Of a stretch of DNA of 21,402 nt, positions 14,583 to 21,402 are shown in pieces. Under the pieces are notes generated by a model. That model was not told the DNA's origin and did no database searches. It saw only the letters and a list, made by a program, of their open reading frames with translations. The stretch lies in the NCBI GenBank assembly GCA_020853455.1, contig JADYYV010000094.1, positions 1 to 21,402 of the forward strand, written 5' to 3'. The stretch's first letter is position 1. Every line of letters starts with the position of its first letter. The translations under genes and the position numbers were made by a program. The DNA is from Alphaproteobacteria bacterium (GTDB lineage: Bacteria > Pseudomonadota > Alphaproteobacteria > Micavibrionales > UBA2020).

Positions 14583-14591
14583 TTATCCACA
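14583..14591 (+). promoter_or_regulatory. single perfect DnaA box
   Basis: TTATCCACA is the consensus high-affinity DnaA site. It lies 11 bases before the -35 box of the rplK promoter and after an AT-rich stretch (14528-14568). Only one copy is seen, so it is not an origin; it may be chance or a DnaA-dependent control site. Confidence 0.35.
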
Positions 14592-14601
14592 GCGAATTTC
14601 C

Positions 14602-14629
14602 TTGCATTCCAGTGTAATACGGCTATATT
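14602..14629 (+). promoter_or_regulatory. probable promoter of the rplK operon
   Basis: TTGCAT (14602-14607) and TATATT (14624-14629) are 16 bases apart. Transcription would begin near 14636 and leave a leader of about 108 bases before rplK. Confidence 0.5.
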
Positions 14630-14672
14630 CTGCCGCGTCTGGCGATTCTTTATTGGAATCTGCCCGACGGAA

Positions 14673-14717
14673 TTGTGGGAGGCTTGCCGGTCAAGACCAA
14701 CCGGAGCCGCACCACAA
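14673..14717 (+). promoter_or_regulatory. rplK leader stem-loop, possible L1 autoregulation site
   Basis: The leader folds into a long interrupted stem. TTGTGG (14673-14678) pairs with CCACAA (14712-14717), then an asymmetric GA/GCA internal loop. GGCT (14681-14684) pairs with AGCC (14705-14708), then a TG bulge. CCGGT (14687-14691) pairs with ACCGG (14700-14704), leaving an eight-base loop. In E. coli ribosomal protein L1 binds the L11-L1 leader through a helix with an asymmetric loop. The structure is seen directly; L1 binding is inferred from position. Confidence 0.45.
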
Positions 14718-14743
14718 CCCTTTGACCTTAAAGGAGAATATAA

Positions 14744-15178
14744 ATGGCAAAGAAAGTACAAGGCTATATCAAGCTGGTCGTTCCGGCTGGTAAAGCAAAC
14801 CCCTCGCCGCCCATCGGCCCCGCTCTCGGCCAGGCTGGCGTGAACATCATGGAATTCTGCAAAGGCTTCAACGCGCAAACCCAGGGCATGGAACCTGGCA
14901 TGCCGATCCCTTGCGTGATCACCGTTTACGTGGACCGTTCGTTCACGTTCGTCATGAAAACCCCTCCCGCAAGCTACTACCTGATGAAAGCTGCCAAGCT
15001 GGAAAAAGGTTCGGGCGCAACGGGCAAGGAAGCCAATGTCGGCAAAGTCACGATGACGCAAGTCCGCGAAATCGCGACCGCCAAACTGAAAGACATGAAC
15101 GCCGCTAACGTCGACACCGCCGCGAAATCGATCGCCGGTACCGCACGTTCGATGGGCATTCAAGTGGTGGAGGGCTAA
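14744..15178 (+). CDS. rplK: 50S ribosomal protein L11
   Basis: 144 residues, near the usual 142. AAAGGAG lies upstream of the ATG. The N-terminal domain has KLVVPAGKANPSPPIGPALG and VNIMEFCKGFNAQT, the Pro-rich helix that contacts 23S rRNA at the GTPase centre. The C-terminal RNA-binding domain includes TPPASYYLMKAAKLEKGSG and ends GTARSMGIQVVEG. First gene of the rplKAJL-rpoB group. Confidence 0.98.
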   Translation: MAKKVQGYIKLVVPAGKANPSPPIGPALGQAGVNIMEFCKGFNAQTQGMEPGMPIPCVITVYVDRSFTFVMKTPPASYYLMKAAKLEKGSGATGKEANVGKVTMTQVREIATAKLKDMNAANVDTAAKSIAGTARSMGIQVVEG

Positions 15179-15183
15179 TCATC

Positions 15184-15918
15184 ATGGCTAAAAAAGAAAA
15201 AGCTGCAAAAGTGAAATCGGCCTACACCAAACGCCTGCGTAAAGTGCGCGAAGCACAGGACACCACGCAGATCTGGTCGCTCGAAGACGCTGTGAAATAC
15301 ATCAAGTCGAACGCAACCGCGAAATTCGATGAAACCATCGAAATCGCGATCAACCTCGGCATCGACACCAAGCAGTCGGACCAGAACGTCCGCGGCATGG
15401 TCATCCTGCCGAACGGCACCGGTAAAAACGTGCGCGTCGCCGTTTTCGCGAAAGGCCCCAAGGCCGAAGAAGCGAAAAAAGCGGGCGCTGACGTTGTCGG
15501 CGACGACGATCTCGCGCAGCGCGTGCAAAAAGGCGACATGCCCTTTGAACGCGTCATCGCGACCCCGGACATGATGGGTACGGTCGGCAAGCTCGGCCAG
15601 ATTCTGGGCCCGAAAGGCCTGATGCCCAACCCGAAACTGGGCACCGTCACGATGGACGTCACCTCGGCCGTGAAAGCGGCAAAGGGCGGTTCCGTTGAAT
15701 TCCGCGCTCAAAAAGAAGGCATCGTCCACGTCGGCGTGGGCAAGGCCTCTTTCGACGAGAAGAAACTTTGCGAAAACATCCGCGCCCTGCTGGACGCGGT
15801 TGTGAAGGCGAAGCCGGCAACGATGAAAGGCAACTATCTCCGCAAGGCGAGCCTTTCCTCCACGATGGGTCCCGGCGTCAAGCTGGAACTCGCGAGCCTG
15901 CTGCGCGCCGCCGCGTAA
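15184..15918 (+). CDS. rplA: 50S ribosomal protein L1
   Basis: 244 residues, about a dozen longer than many L1 proteins because of a Lys-rich N-terminal extension. Signature parts include EIAINLGIDTKQSDQNVRG, GTGKNVRVAVFAKG, LGQILGPKGLMPNPKLGTV and VGKASF. L1 forms the L1 stalk of the large subunit and in many bacteria also represses its own operon. The ATG is five bases after the rplK stop, with GGAGGG inside the rplK end as ribosome site. Confidence 0.98.
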   Translation: MAKKEKAAKVKSAYTKRLRKVREAQDTTQIWSLEDAVKYIKSNATAKFDETIEIAINLGIDTKQSDQNVRGMVILPNGTGKNVRVAVFAKGPKAEEAKKAGADVVGDDDLAQRVQKGDMPFERVIATPDMMGTVGKLGQILGPKGLMPNPKLGTVTMDVTSAVKAAKGGSVEFRAQKEGIVHVGVGKASFDEKKLCENIRALLDAVVKAKPATMKGNYLRKASLSSTMGPGVKLELASLLRAAA

Positions 15919-15924
15919 CTAAAT

Positions 15925-16165
15925 TTGGTACGGGGGCTTCGGCCCCCTGACCAGATCCCTGTCCGAGACTACTGGTACCCCGTCGGGGGCTAAACCTGAA
16001 AAGGCCAGTACAGACGAGGAAGAAAGTTTTTAACGGGTCATCCGTTATGGCTGGACGCTTCGGACGGGATAAACAGGTGGGAAGACAGTCTATCGTTTTC
16101 CTTCATGCAACCCCGGCACATTTCCCGTCAAAAGGAAGCGCGCCATAACTAAAAAGAAACGGAGA
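15925..16165 (+). promoter_or_regulatory. L10 leader (rplJ-rplL autoregulatory mRNA element)
   Basis: The 254 bases between rplA and rplJ are highly structured and non-coding. A GGGGGC-TTCG-GCCCCC tetraloop hairpin sits at 15932-15947. Then TACTGG (15970-15975) pairs with CCAGTA (16005-16010) around an inner CCCC/GGGG hairpin (15978-15989), with an asymmetric purine-rich loop on the 5' side next to CTGT/ACAG. This fits the L10 leader, where the L10-(L7/L12) complex binds a kink-turn-like region and represses translation of rplJ. The position directly before rplJ is diagnostic. Exact boundaries are approximate. Confidence 0.75.
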
Positions 16166-16172
16166 ATATCCC

Positions 16173-16682
16173 GTGGATCGTGCAAAGAAAGCTGAAGTCA
16201 TCGCTGACTTGCAAGAGACGCTCGGAGGCGTTGAGTCCCTCGTCGTGACCAAGAATATGGGTCTGACGGCGGCACAAGTGTCCGAACTGCGCGTCAGAAT
16301 GCGCAAAGAAGGCGTTGACTACAAAGTATCCAAGAACCGGCTCGTGCTTCGGGCCCTCAAAGGTACGCGCTTCGAAGGCATCGGCCCCTTGCTCAAAGGC
16401 CCCGTCGGCATCGCATCGTCGAAAGACGCTGTCGCTGCTGCGAAGATCGCCGCCAATTTCGCCAAAGATAACGAGAAACTCGTGATCCTGGGCGGAGCTC
16501 TTGGCGACAAGGTCCTCGATACGGCAGCCGTTGTGGCATTGTCGAAACTGCCCTCCCTTGACCAACTGCGTGGCCAGATTGCCGGACTGCTCAAAGCACC
16601 GGCACGTCAGATCGCCACCATTGCTCAGGCTCCGGCGGCTCAACTGGCCCGTGTCCTTGGCGCATACGCTGCAAAGGGCTAA
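16173..16682 (+). CDS. rplJ: 50S ribosomal protein L10
   Basis: 169 residues from a GTG start, with GGAG (16161-16164) eight bases upstream. The RNA-binding N-terminal domain has AEVIADLQETLGGVESLVVT and LRVRMRKEGVDYKVSKNRL; the C-terminal helix that carries L7/L12 dimers is LKAPARQIATIAQAPAAQLA and on. Translation is probably repressed by L10 through the leader just before it. Confidence 0.97.
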   Translation: MDRAKKAEVIADLQETLGGVESLVVTKNMGLTAAQVSELRVRMRKEGVDYKVSKNRLVLRALKGTRFEGIGPLLKGPVGIASSKDAVAAAKIAANFAKDNEKLVILGGALGDKVLDTAAVVALSKLPSLDQLRGQIAGLLKAPARQIATIAQAPAAQLARVLGAYAAKG

Positions 16683-16739
16683 TCGCTACGAACTGGCTTA
16701 AACCAACAAACGAACTAAATATCATTAAGGAGTACTACA

Positions 16740-17108
16740 ATGGCTGATCTCGCAAAAATCGTTGACGAACTGTCGAAACTGACCGTTCTCGAAGCGTCCG
16801 AACTCTCCAAACTTCTCGAAGAGAAGTGGGGCGTTTCCGCTGCTGCTCCGGCTGCTGTCGCAGCTGTCGGCGGCGCTGCACCCGCAGGCGAAGCTAAATC
16901 GGAATTCGACGTCGTTCTGGCTTCGGCTGGCGACAAGAAAATCGAAGTGATCAAAGTCGTTCGCGAAATCACGGGCCTGGGCCTGAAAGAAGCGAAAGAC
17001 CTCGTTGAAGGCGCACCGAAGTCGGTGAAAGCTGGCCTCAACAAGGCAGACGCTGACGCACTGAAAAAGAAACTGGAAGAAGTCGGCGCGAAAGTTGAGC
17101 TGAAGTAA
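16740..17108 (+). CDS. rplL: 50S ribosomal protein L7/L12
   Basis: 122 residues. TTAAGGAG lies ahead of the ATG. The N-terminal dimerisation helices (IVDELSKLTVLEASELSKLL) are followed by an Ala/Pro/Gly hinge (about 38-53) and the C-terminal domain with KIEVIKVVREITGLGLKEAK and LVEGAPKSVKAG, which recruits translation factors. It is 57 bases after rplJ. Codon use (many GCT, AAA, GAA) fits very high expression. Confidence 0.98.
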   Translation: MADLAKIVDELSKLTVLEASELSKLLEEKWGVSAAAPAAVAAVGGAAPAGEAKSEFDVVLASAGDKKIEVIKVVREITGLGLKEAKDLVEGAPKSVKAGLNKADADALKKKLEEVGAKVELK

Positions 17109-17149
17109 TCATCTTGATTATTTCGCACAACAGCGACGTATAAGATTGC

Positions 17150-17175
17150 GGCGGCGGGAAAAATTTCCCGCCGCC
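17150..17175 (+). terminator. strong hairpin between rplL and rpoB (attenuator or processing site)
   Basis: GGCGGCGGGAAA (17150-17161) and TTTCCCGCCGCC (17164-17175) form a perfect 12-bp inverted repeat 41 bases after rplL. It is followed by CCTTCTGCTGTT rather than a clean T run, so it is better seen as a partial terminator (attenuator) or RNase processing site. This fits the known drop in expression between L7/L12 and RNA polymerase subunits in E. coli. Confidence 0.65.
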
Positions 17176-17335
17176 CCTTCTGCTGTTAAGGACTAAAATG
17201 CCCGCTTTCCGGGGCTCTTGACGGAAAACGATATGATACCAAGGCACTAAACGGCACGAGCGGGAATTCAAGATTTTTCAGGACGTCGGAAGTCATGTGG
17301 TGGGCTCCGTTTTTCGTCCTTCGGCACTTCAGGTT

Positions 17336-17349
17336 GGGGTTATAACCCC
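17336..17349. promoter_or_regulatory. 14-bp perfect palindrome in the rpoB leader
   Basis: GGGGTTATAACCCC is fully self-complementary and ends 33 bases before the rpoB ATG. It could be an operator or a small mRNA stem. The rest of the gap (17176-17382) shows a lone TTGACG at 17218 without a good -10 partner, so no separate rpoB promoter is supported. Confidence 0.35.
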
Positions 17350-17382
17350 GCATTCATTCATCGGGACACAAGGGAAAACGCC

Positions 17383-20300
17383 ATGAGCGCAAAAAAGGCA
17401 ATTCGTTCACTTACCGACAGCAAAAGCTACACGGGCCGCAAGCGGATCCGCCGCAGCTTCGGGAAGATTCCCGAAGTCTGTGAAATGCCGAACCTGATCG
17501 AGGTGCAGCGCAATTCCTACGAGAAATTCCTGCAGCGCGACACGAAACACCAGGACCGCCTGACCGAAGGCCTCCAGGAAGTGTTCAAGTCCGTGTTCCC
17601 GATCAAGGATTTCTCGGGCCGCGCCGAAATCGATTTCGTGCGCTACGAACTGGAAGAACCCAAATACGACGTGGAAGAATGCGTCCAGCGCGGCATGACC
17701 TACGCGGCGCCCCTGCGCGTGACCCTGCGTCTCTCCACCTTTGACATCGACGAAGATTCCGGTGCGCGCACGATCCGCGACATCAAGGAACAGGATGTCT
17801 ACATGGTCGACATGCCCCTCATGACCGGCAACGGCACGTTCGTCGTCAACGGCACCGAGCGCGTGATCGTGTCCCAGATGCACCGTTCCCCCGGCGTGTT
17901 CTTCGACCACGACCAGGGCAAGACCCACTCGTCCGGCAAATACCTGTTCGCCGCGCGCGTCATCCCCTATCGCGGCTCCTGGCTCGATTTCGAATTCGAC
18001 GCCAAAGACCTCGTGTATGTGCGCATCGACCGCCGCCGCAAGCTGCCCGTGACCACCTTCCTGCTCGCGCTGGATTCCGATGAATCCGTGAAATACCGCG
18101 AACGCCAGCACAAGGCCGGCAAGCCCGTCGATCCGACCAAAATTCAGGGTCTGTCGAAAGAAGAAATCCTGCATTACTTCTACGAAATCCTGTCGTATGA
18201 AAAAACCAAGGACGGCTGGAAAACCCCCTATAACGCCGAACGTTTCCGCGGCCTGAAAACCAAGTTCGACCTGATCGACGCGAAAACCGGCAAGGTGAAA
18301 GTCCCCGCCGGCACGAAAATCACCGCGCGTCAGGCCCGCAAGCTTGAAGAAGAAGGCCTGAAAGACGTCGTGATCCAGTCGGAAGAACTCGTGGGCGCGG
18401 CGATCGCGCGCACCGTCACCGACGACAAGACCGGCGAAGTCGTGTTCGAGGCCGGCGAAGAGCTGGATGCCAAGAGCATCGACAAAATCGAGAAACTGGG
18501 CATCAAGACGCTCGAAATCCTCGCGATCGACAACATCAACGTGGGCGGCTACATCCGCAACACGCTGGCTGCCGACAAGTGCCGCAACCGCGAAGACGCG
18601 CTGATCGACATCTACCGCGTCATGCGCCCGGGCGAACCGCCCACGCTGGAATCGGCTGATGCGCTGTTCCGCGGCCTGTTCTTCGATTTCGAGCGCTATG
18701 ACCTCTCTCCGGTCGGCCGCGTGAAAATGAACTCGCGCCTCGATTTCAAAACCGACGACCAGGTCCGCATCCTGCGCAAGGAAGACATCATGGCGATCCT
18801 CAAGATCCTCGTGGATCTGAAGGACGGCCGTGGCGAAACGGACGATATCGACCACCTTGGCAACCGCCGCGTCCGCTCGGTCGGTGAATTGATGGAAAAC
18901 CAGTGCCGCGTCGGCCTGATGCGCATGGAACGCGCGATCCGCGAACGCATGTCGTCGGTGGATATCGATACCGCGATGCCGCATGACCTGATCAACGCGA
19001 AACCGGCCGCTGCCGCTGTCCGCGAATTCTTCGGCTCCTCGCAGCTGTCGCAGTTCATGGACCAGACGAACCCGCTGTCGGAAATCACGCATAAACGCCG
19101 TATGTCCGCGCTTGGACCAGGCGGTCTGACCCGCGAACGCGCAGGCTTCGAAGTCCGCGACGTTCACCCGACCCACTACGGCCGTATCTGCCCGATCGAA
19201 ACCCCCGAGGGTCCGAACATCGGTCTGATCAACTCGCTCTCCACCTATGCGCGCATCAACCAGTACGGCTTCATCGAATCCCCGTACCGCAAGGTCGTGA
19301 ACAACAAGGTCACCGACGACGTGGTTTACATGTCGGCGATGGAAGAGGGCAAATACACGATCGCGCAGGCGAACGCCGAACTCGACGCCAAGATGGGCTT
19401 CGTGAACGACCTCGTTTCCTGCCGCAAGGGTGGCGATTACATCCTGTCGCCCCGCGACCAGATCGACCTGATCGACGTTTCGCCGAAACAGATCGTTTCG
19501 GTGGCTGCGGCGCTCATACCCTTCCTTGAAAACGACGACGCGAACCGCGCGCTCATGGGCTCGAACATGCAGCGCCAGGCCGTTCCGCTGATGCGCTCCG
19601 ACGCGCCGCTGGTCGGCACGGGCATGGAATACGCGGTCGCCCGCGACTCCGGCTCGGCGATTGCCGCGCTGCGCTCCGGCATCGTGGACTCGGTTGACGC
19701 AAACCGTATCGTCGTCCACGCAACGGAAGAAAAAGACAGCACGAAATCGACTGTCGATATCTACAAGCTGAAAAAGTTCACCCGTTCCAACCAGAACACC
19801 TGCATCACGCAGACCCCGCTTGTGAAAGTGGGCGACCGCGTCGAGGCCGGCGACATCATCGGCGACGGTCCCTCGACCGAACTGGGCGAACTGGCCCTTG
19901 GCCGTAACGTGCTCGTCGCGTTCATGCCCTGGAACGGCTACAACTTCGAAGACTCCATCCTGATCTCCGAACGCATCGCCTCCGACGACGTCTTCACCTC
20001 GATCCATATCGAGGAATTCGAAGTCATGGCGCGCGACACGAAACTGGGCCAGGAAGACATCACCCGCGACATCCCGAACGTCGGCGAGGAAGGCCTCAAG
20101 CACCTCGACGAAGCCGGCATCGTTTACATCGGCGCCGATGTGAAGCCGGGCGACATTCTGGTCGGTAAAGTCACCCCGAAAGGTGAATCGCCCATGACGC
20201 CGGAGGAAAAACTCCTCCGCGCCATCTTCGGCGAAAAAGCCTCCGACGTGAAAGACACCTCGCTCCGCGTTCCCCCGGGTATCTCGGGTACGATCGTTGA

Positions 20301-21402
20301 AGTCCGCGTGTTCTCCCGCCGCGGCGTCGACAAAGACCAGCGCGCCCTGTCTATCGAGCGCGCTGAAATCGAACGCCTCGCGAAAGACCGCGACGACGAA
20401 CGCCGGATTTACGAACGCGGTTACTACGGCCGCATGAAGGAAATCCTGGTCGGCAAGACGGTCGCGAAGGCAATCGAAGGCCTCAAAAAAGGCGACAAGA
20501 TCACGGCTGCCGACCTCGAGGCGACGAAACGCCACGAATGGCGCGAAGTGGTCGTCACCGACGAAAAAACCATGGGCGACATCGAATCCATGGGCCAGAC
20601 CTTCGATCGCGCGATCGAGGACCTGACCCAGCGTTTCGAAAACAAGGTCGAAAAACTGCAGCGCGGCGACGAAATGCTGCCCGGCGTCATGAAAACGGTG
20701 AAAGTGTTCATCGCGGTCAAGCGCAAGCTGCAGCCCGGCGACAAGATGGCAGGCCGCCACGGCAACAAAGGTGTCGTGTCGAAAATCATGCCCGTCGAAA
20801 ACATGCCCTACCTGGAAGACGGCACGCCCGTCGACCTCGTGCTGAACCCGCTTGGCGTTCCGTCCCGCATGAACGTCGGCCAGATCCTTGAAACCCACCT
20901 GGGCTGGGCGACCGCGCGCCTGGGCAAGCAGATCGGCGAGATCGTCGACCGCTACCACCGCACGACCGGTGCCGAGCGCGAAAAGCAGGAGAAAGACCTG
21001 CATGCCAAGCTGAAAGTGGCATACGGCGACAAGGCCTATAAAGAAGACGTGGCGACGCTGAAGCACAACGAACTGTTCGAAATGTGCGGCAACATCCGTC
21101 GCGGCGTTCCGATCGCAACCCCCGTCTTCGACGGCGCGGTCGAGGCTGACATCAACAAGATGCTGGAAGACGCAGGCCTGAACACCTCCGGCCAGGTCAA
21201 GCTGATCGACGGCCGGACTGGCGACTACTTCGAGCGTCAGGTCACCGTCGGCTACATCTACATGCTGAAGCTGCACCACCTTGTCGACGACAAGATCCAC
21301 GCACGCTCCATCGGTCCGTACTCGCTTGTGACGCAGCAGCCTCTGGGCGGTAAAGCCCAGTTCGGCGGCCAGCGCTTCGGGGAGATGGAAGTGTGGGCGC
21401 TG
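17383..21402 (+). CDS. rpoB: RNA polymerase beta subunit (3' end outside the window)
   Basis: The frame is open from the ATG at 17383 (AAGGG upstream) to the window edge, 1340 codons. The protein starts MSAKKAIRSLTDSKSYTGRK and reaches GGKAQFGGQRFGEMEVWAL, so only the final few dozen residues are missing. The rifampicin region (about 19030-19120) reads GSSQLSQFMDQTNPLSEITH then KRRMSALGPGG; the Ser, Asp, His and Ser positions where resistance changes usually arise are wild type. The KMAGRHGNKGVVSK block near 20745-20780 is the conserved active-centre part. Beta pairs with beta' to form the catalytic core. It is the last visible gene of the ribosomal operon; rpoC is expected next. Confidence 0.98.
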   Translation, partial: MSAKKAIRSLTDSKSYTGRKRIRRSFGKIPEVCEMPNLIEVQRNSYEKFLQRDTKHQDRLTEGLQEVFKSVFPIKDFSGRAEIDFVRYELEEPKYDVEECVQRGMTYAAPLRVTLRLSTFDIDEDSGARTIRDIKEQDVYMVDMPLMTGNGTFVVNGTERVIVSQMHRSPGVFFDHDQGKTHSSGKYLFAARVIPYRGSWLDFEFDAKDLVYVRIDRRRKLPVTTFLLALDSDESVKYRERQHKAGKPVDPTKIQGLSKEEILHYFYEILSYEKTKDGWKTPYNAERFRGLKTKFDLIDAKTGKVKVPAGTKITARQARKLEEEGLKDVVIQSEELVGAAIARTVTDDKTGEVVFEAGEELDAKSIDKIEKLGIKTLEILAIDNINVGGYIRNTLAADKCRNREDALIDIYRVMRPGEPPTLESADALFRGLFFDFERYDLSPVGRVKMNSRLDFKTDDQVRILRKEDIMAILKILVDLKDGRGETDDIDHLGNRRVRSVGELMENQCRVGLMRMERAIRERMSSVDIDTAMPHDLINAKPAAAAVREFFGSSQLSQFMDQTNPLSEITHKRRMSALGPGGLTRERAGFEVRDVHPTHYGRICPIETPEGPNIGLINSLSTYARINQYGFIESPYRKVVNNKVTDDVVYMSAMEEGKYTIAQANAELDAKMGFVNDLVSCRKGGDYILSPRDQIDLIDVSPKQIVSVAAALIPFLENDDANRALMGSNMQRQAVPLMRSDAPLVGTGMEYAVARDSGSAIAALRSGIVDSVDANRIVVHATEEKDSTKSTVDIYKLKKFTRSNQNTCITQTPLVKVGDRVEAGDIIGDGPSTELGELALGRNVLVAFMPWNGYNFEDSILISERIASDDVFTSIHIEEFEVMARDTKLGQEDITRDIPNVGEEGLKHLDEAGIVYIGADVKPGDILVGKVTPKGESPMTPEEKLLRAIFGEKASDVKDTSLRVPPGISGTIVEVRVFSRRGVDKDQRALSIERAEIERLAKDRDDERRIYERGYYGRMKEILVGKTVAKAIEGLKKGDKITAADLEATKRHEWREVVVTDEKTMGDIESMGQTFDRAIEDLTQRFENKVEKLQRGDEMLPGVMKTVKVFIAVKRKLQPGDKMAGRHGNKGVVSKIMPVENMPYLEDGTPVDLVLNPLGVPSRMNVGQILETHLGWATARLGKQIGEIVDRYHRTTGAEREKQEKDLHAKLKVAYGDKAYKEDVATLKHNELFEMCGNIRRGVPIATPVFDGAVEADINKMLEDAGLNTSGQVKLIDGRTGDYFERQVTVGYIYMLKLHHLVDDKIHARSIGPYSLVTQQPLGGKAQFGGQRFGEMEVWAL

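Noticed and set aside
14528..14600. Possible replication origin (AT-rich stretch and DnaA box)
   Set aside because: Only one DnaA box and no dnaA, parAB or repeated motifs are near; a promoter region explains the AT content.
19030..19120. Rifampicin-resistance changes in rpoB
   Set aside because: All positions usually changed in resistant strains carry the sensitive-type residue; the differences from E. coli (Thr for Asn, Met for Ile) look like natural variation.
17407..21300. Minus-strand open frame of 1297 codons opposite rpoB
   Set aside because: Its codons are in register with rpoB codons, so stops would appear only where rpoB uses TTA, CTA or TCA. The frame stays open because rpoB avoids these codons. 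The translation is rich in Asp, His, Val, Phe and Arg, like a reversed coding strand, with no domain. rpoB is certain.

Overview
The window is a GC-rich piece of an alphaproteobacterial chromosome. This is suggested by the order tRNA-Trp, secE, nusG, then rplK, rplA, rplJ, rplL, rpoB, by the classic L10 leader before rplJ, and by the coding bias (rpoB uses essentially no TTA, CTA or TCA codons). I cannot name the genus from sequence alone. There is no insertion sequence, integrase, CRISPR array or rRNA.

Layout. Positions 1-78 are the end of a membrane protein. A near-consensus sigma70 promoter (134-162) with an inverted repeat around its -35 box starts a plus-strand group: an orphan 180-residue protein, two CYTH-domain paralogues (806-1501, 1851-2564) with a 74-residue orphan between them, then a secreted DUF4919-like protein (2818-3531). 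Next come tRNA-Trp (3702-3777), secE, nusG and a TerC-CBS-CorC/HlyC membrane protein (4617-6170).

From 6174 to 14517 lies an accessory block that separates nusG from rplK, genes that usually sit side by side. It holds two paralogous HELGH metallopeptidase-like genes on the minus strand (6174-7217, 9348-10397). Between them are two overlapping plus-strand ankyrin-repeat genes (7370-8437, 8427-9332). After these come a secreted probable outer-membrane barrel protein, a divergent acyl-lipid desaturase with a 16-bp palindrome at its promoter, an exported PrxQ/BCP-type peroxiredoxin translationally coupled to an orphan coiled-coil protein, and a DUF3592-like membrane protein.

From 14518 to the end is the ribosomal protein/RNA polymerase operon. 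It has a leader hairpin before rplK that could be an L1 target, the L10 leader before rplJ, a perfect 12-bp hairpin between rplL and rpoB, and rpoB cut off by the window end.

The most interesting signal is a pair of short terminal motifs shared by four otherwise unrelated cytoplasmic proteins: the 209-751 orphan, both ankyrin proteins and the 13035-13745 orphan. Near the N-terminus they share a segment of the form [FL]-[RS]-x-x-[VFL]-[ND]-x-A-[SF]. At the C-terminus they share a basic Pro-rich tail of the form P-x-T-x-x-[FY]-[RK]. Together with the peptidase/ankyrin cassette this could mark a set of proteins carrying a common targeting or docking signal, but that is inference.
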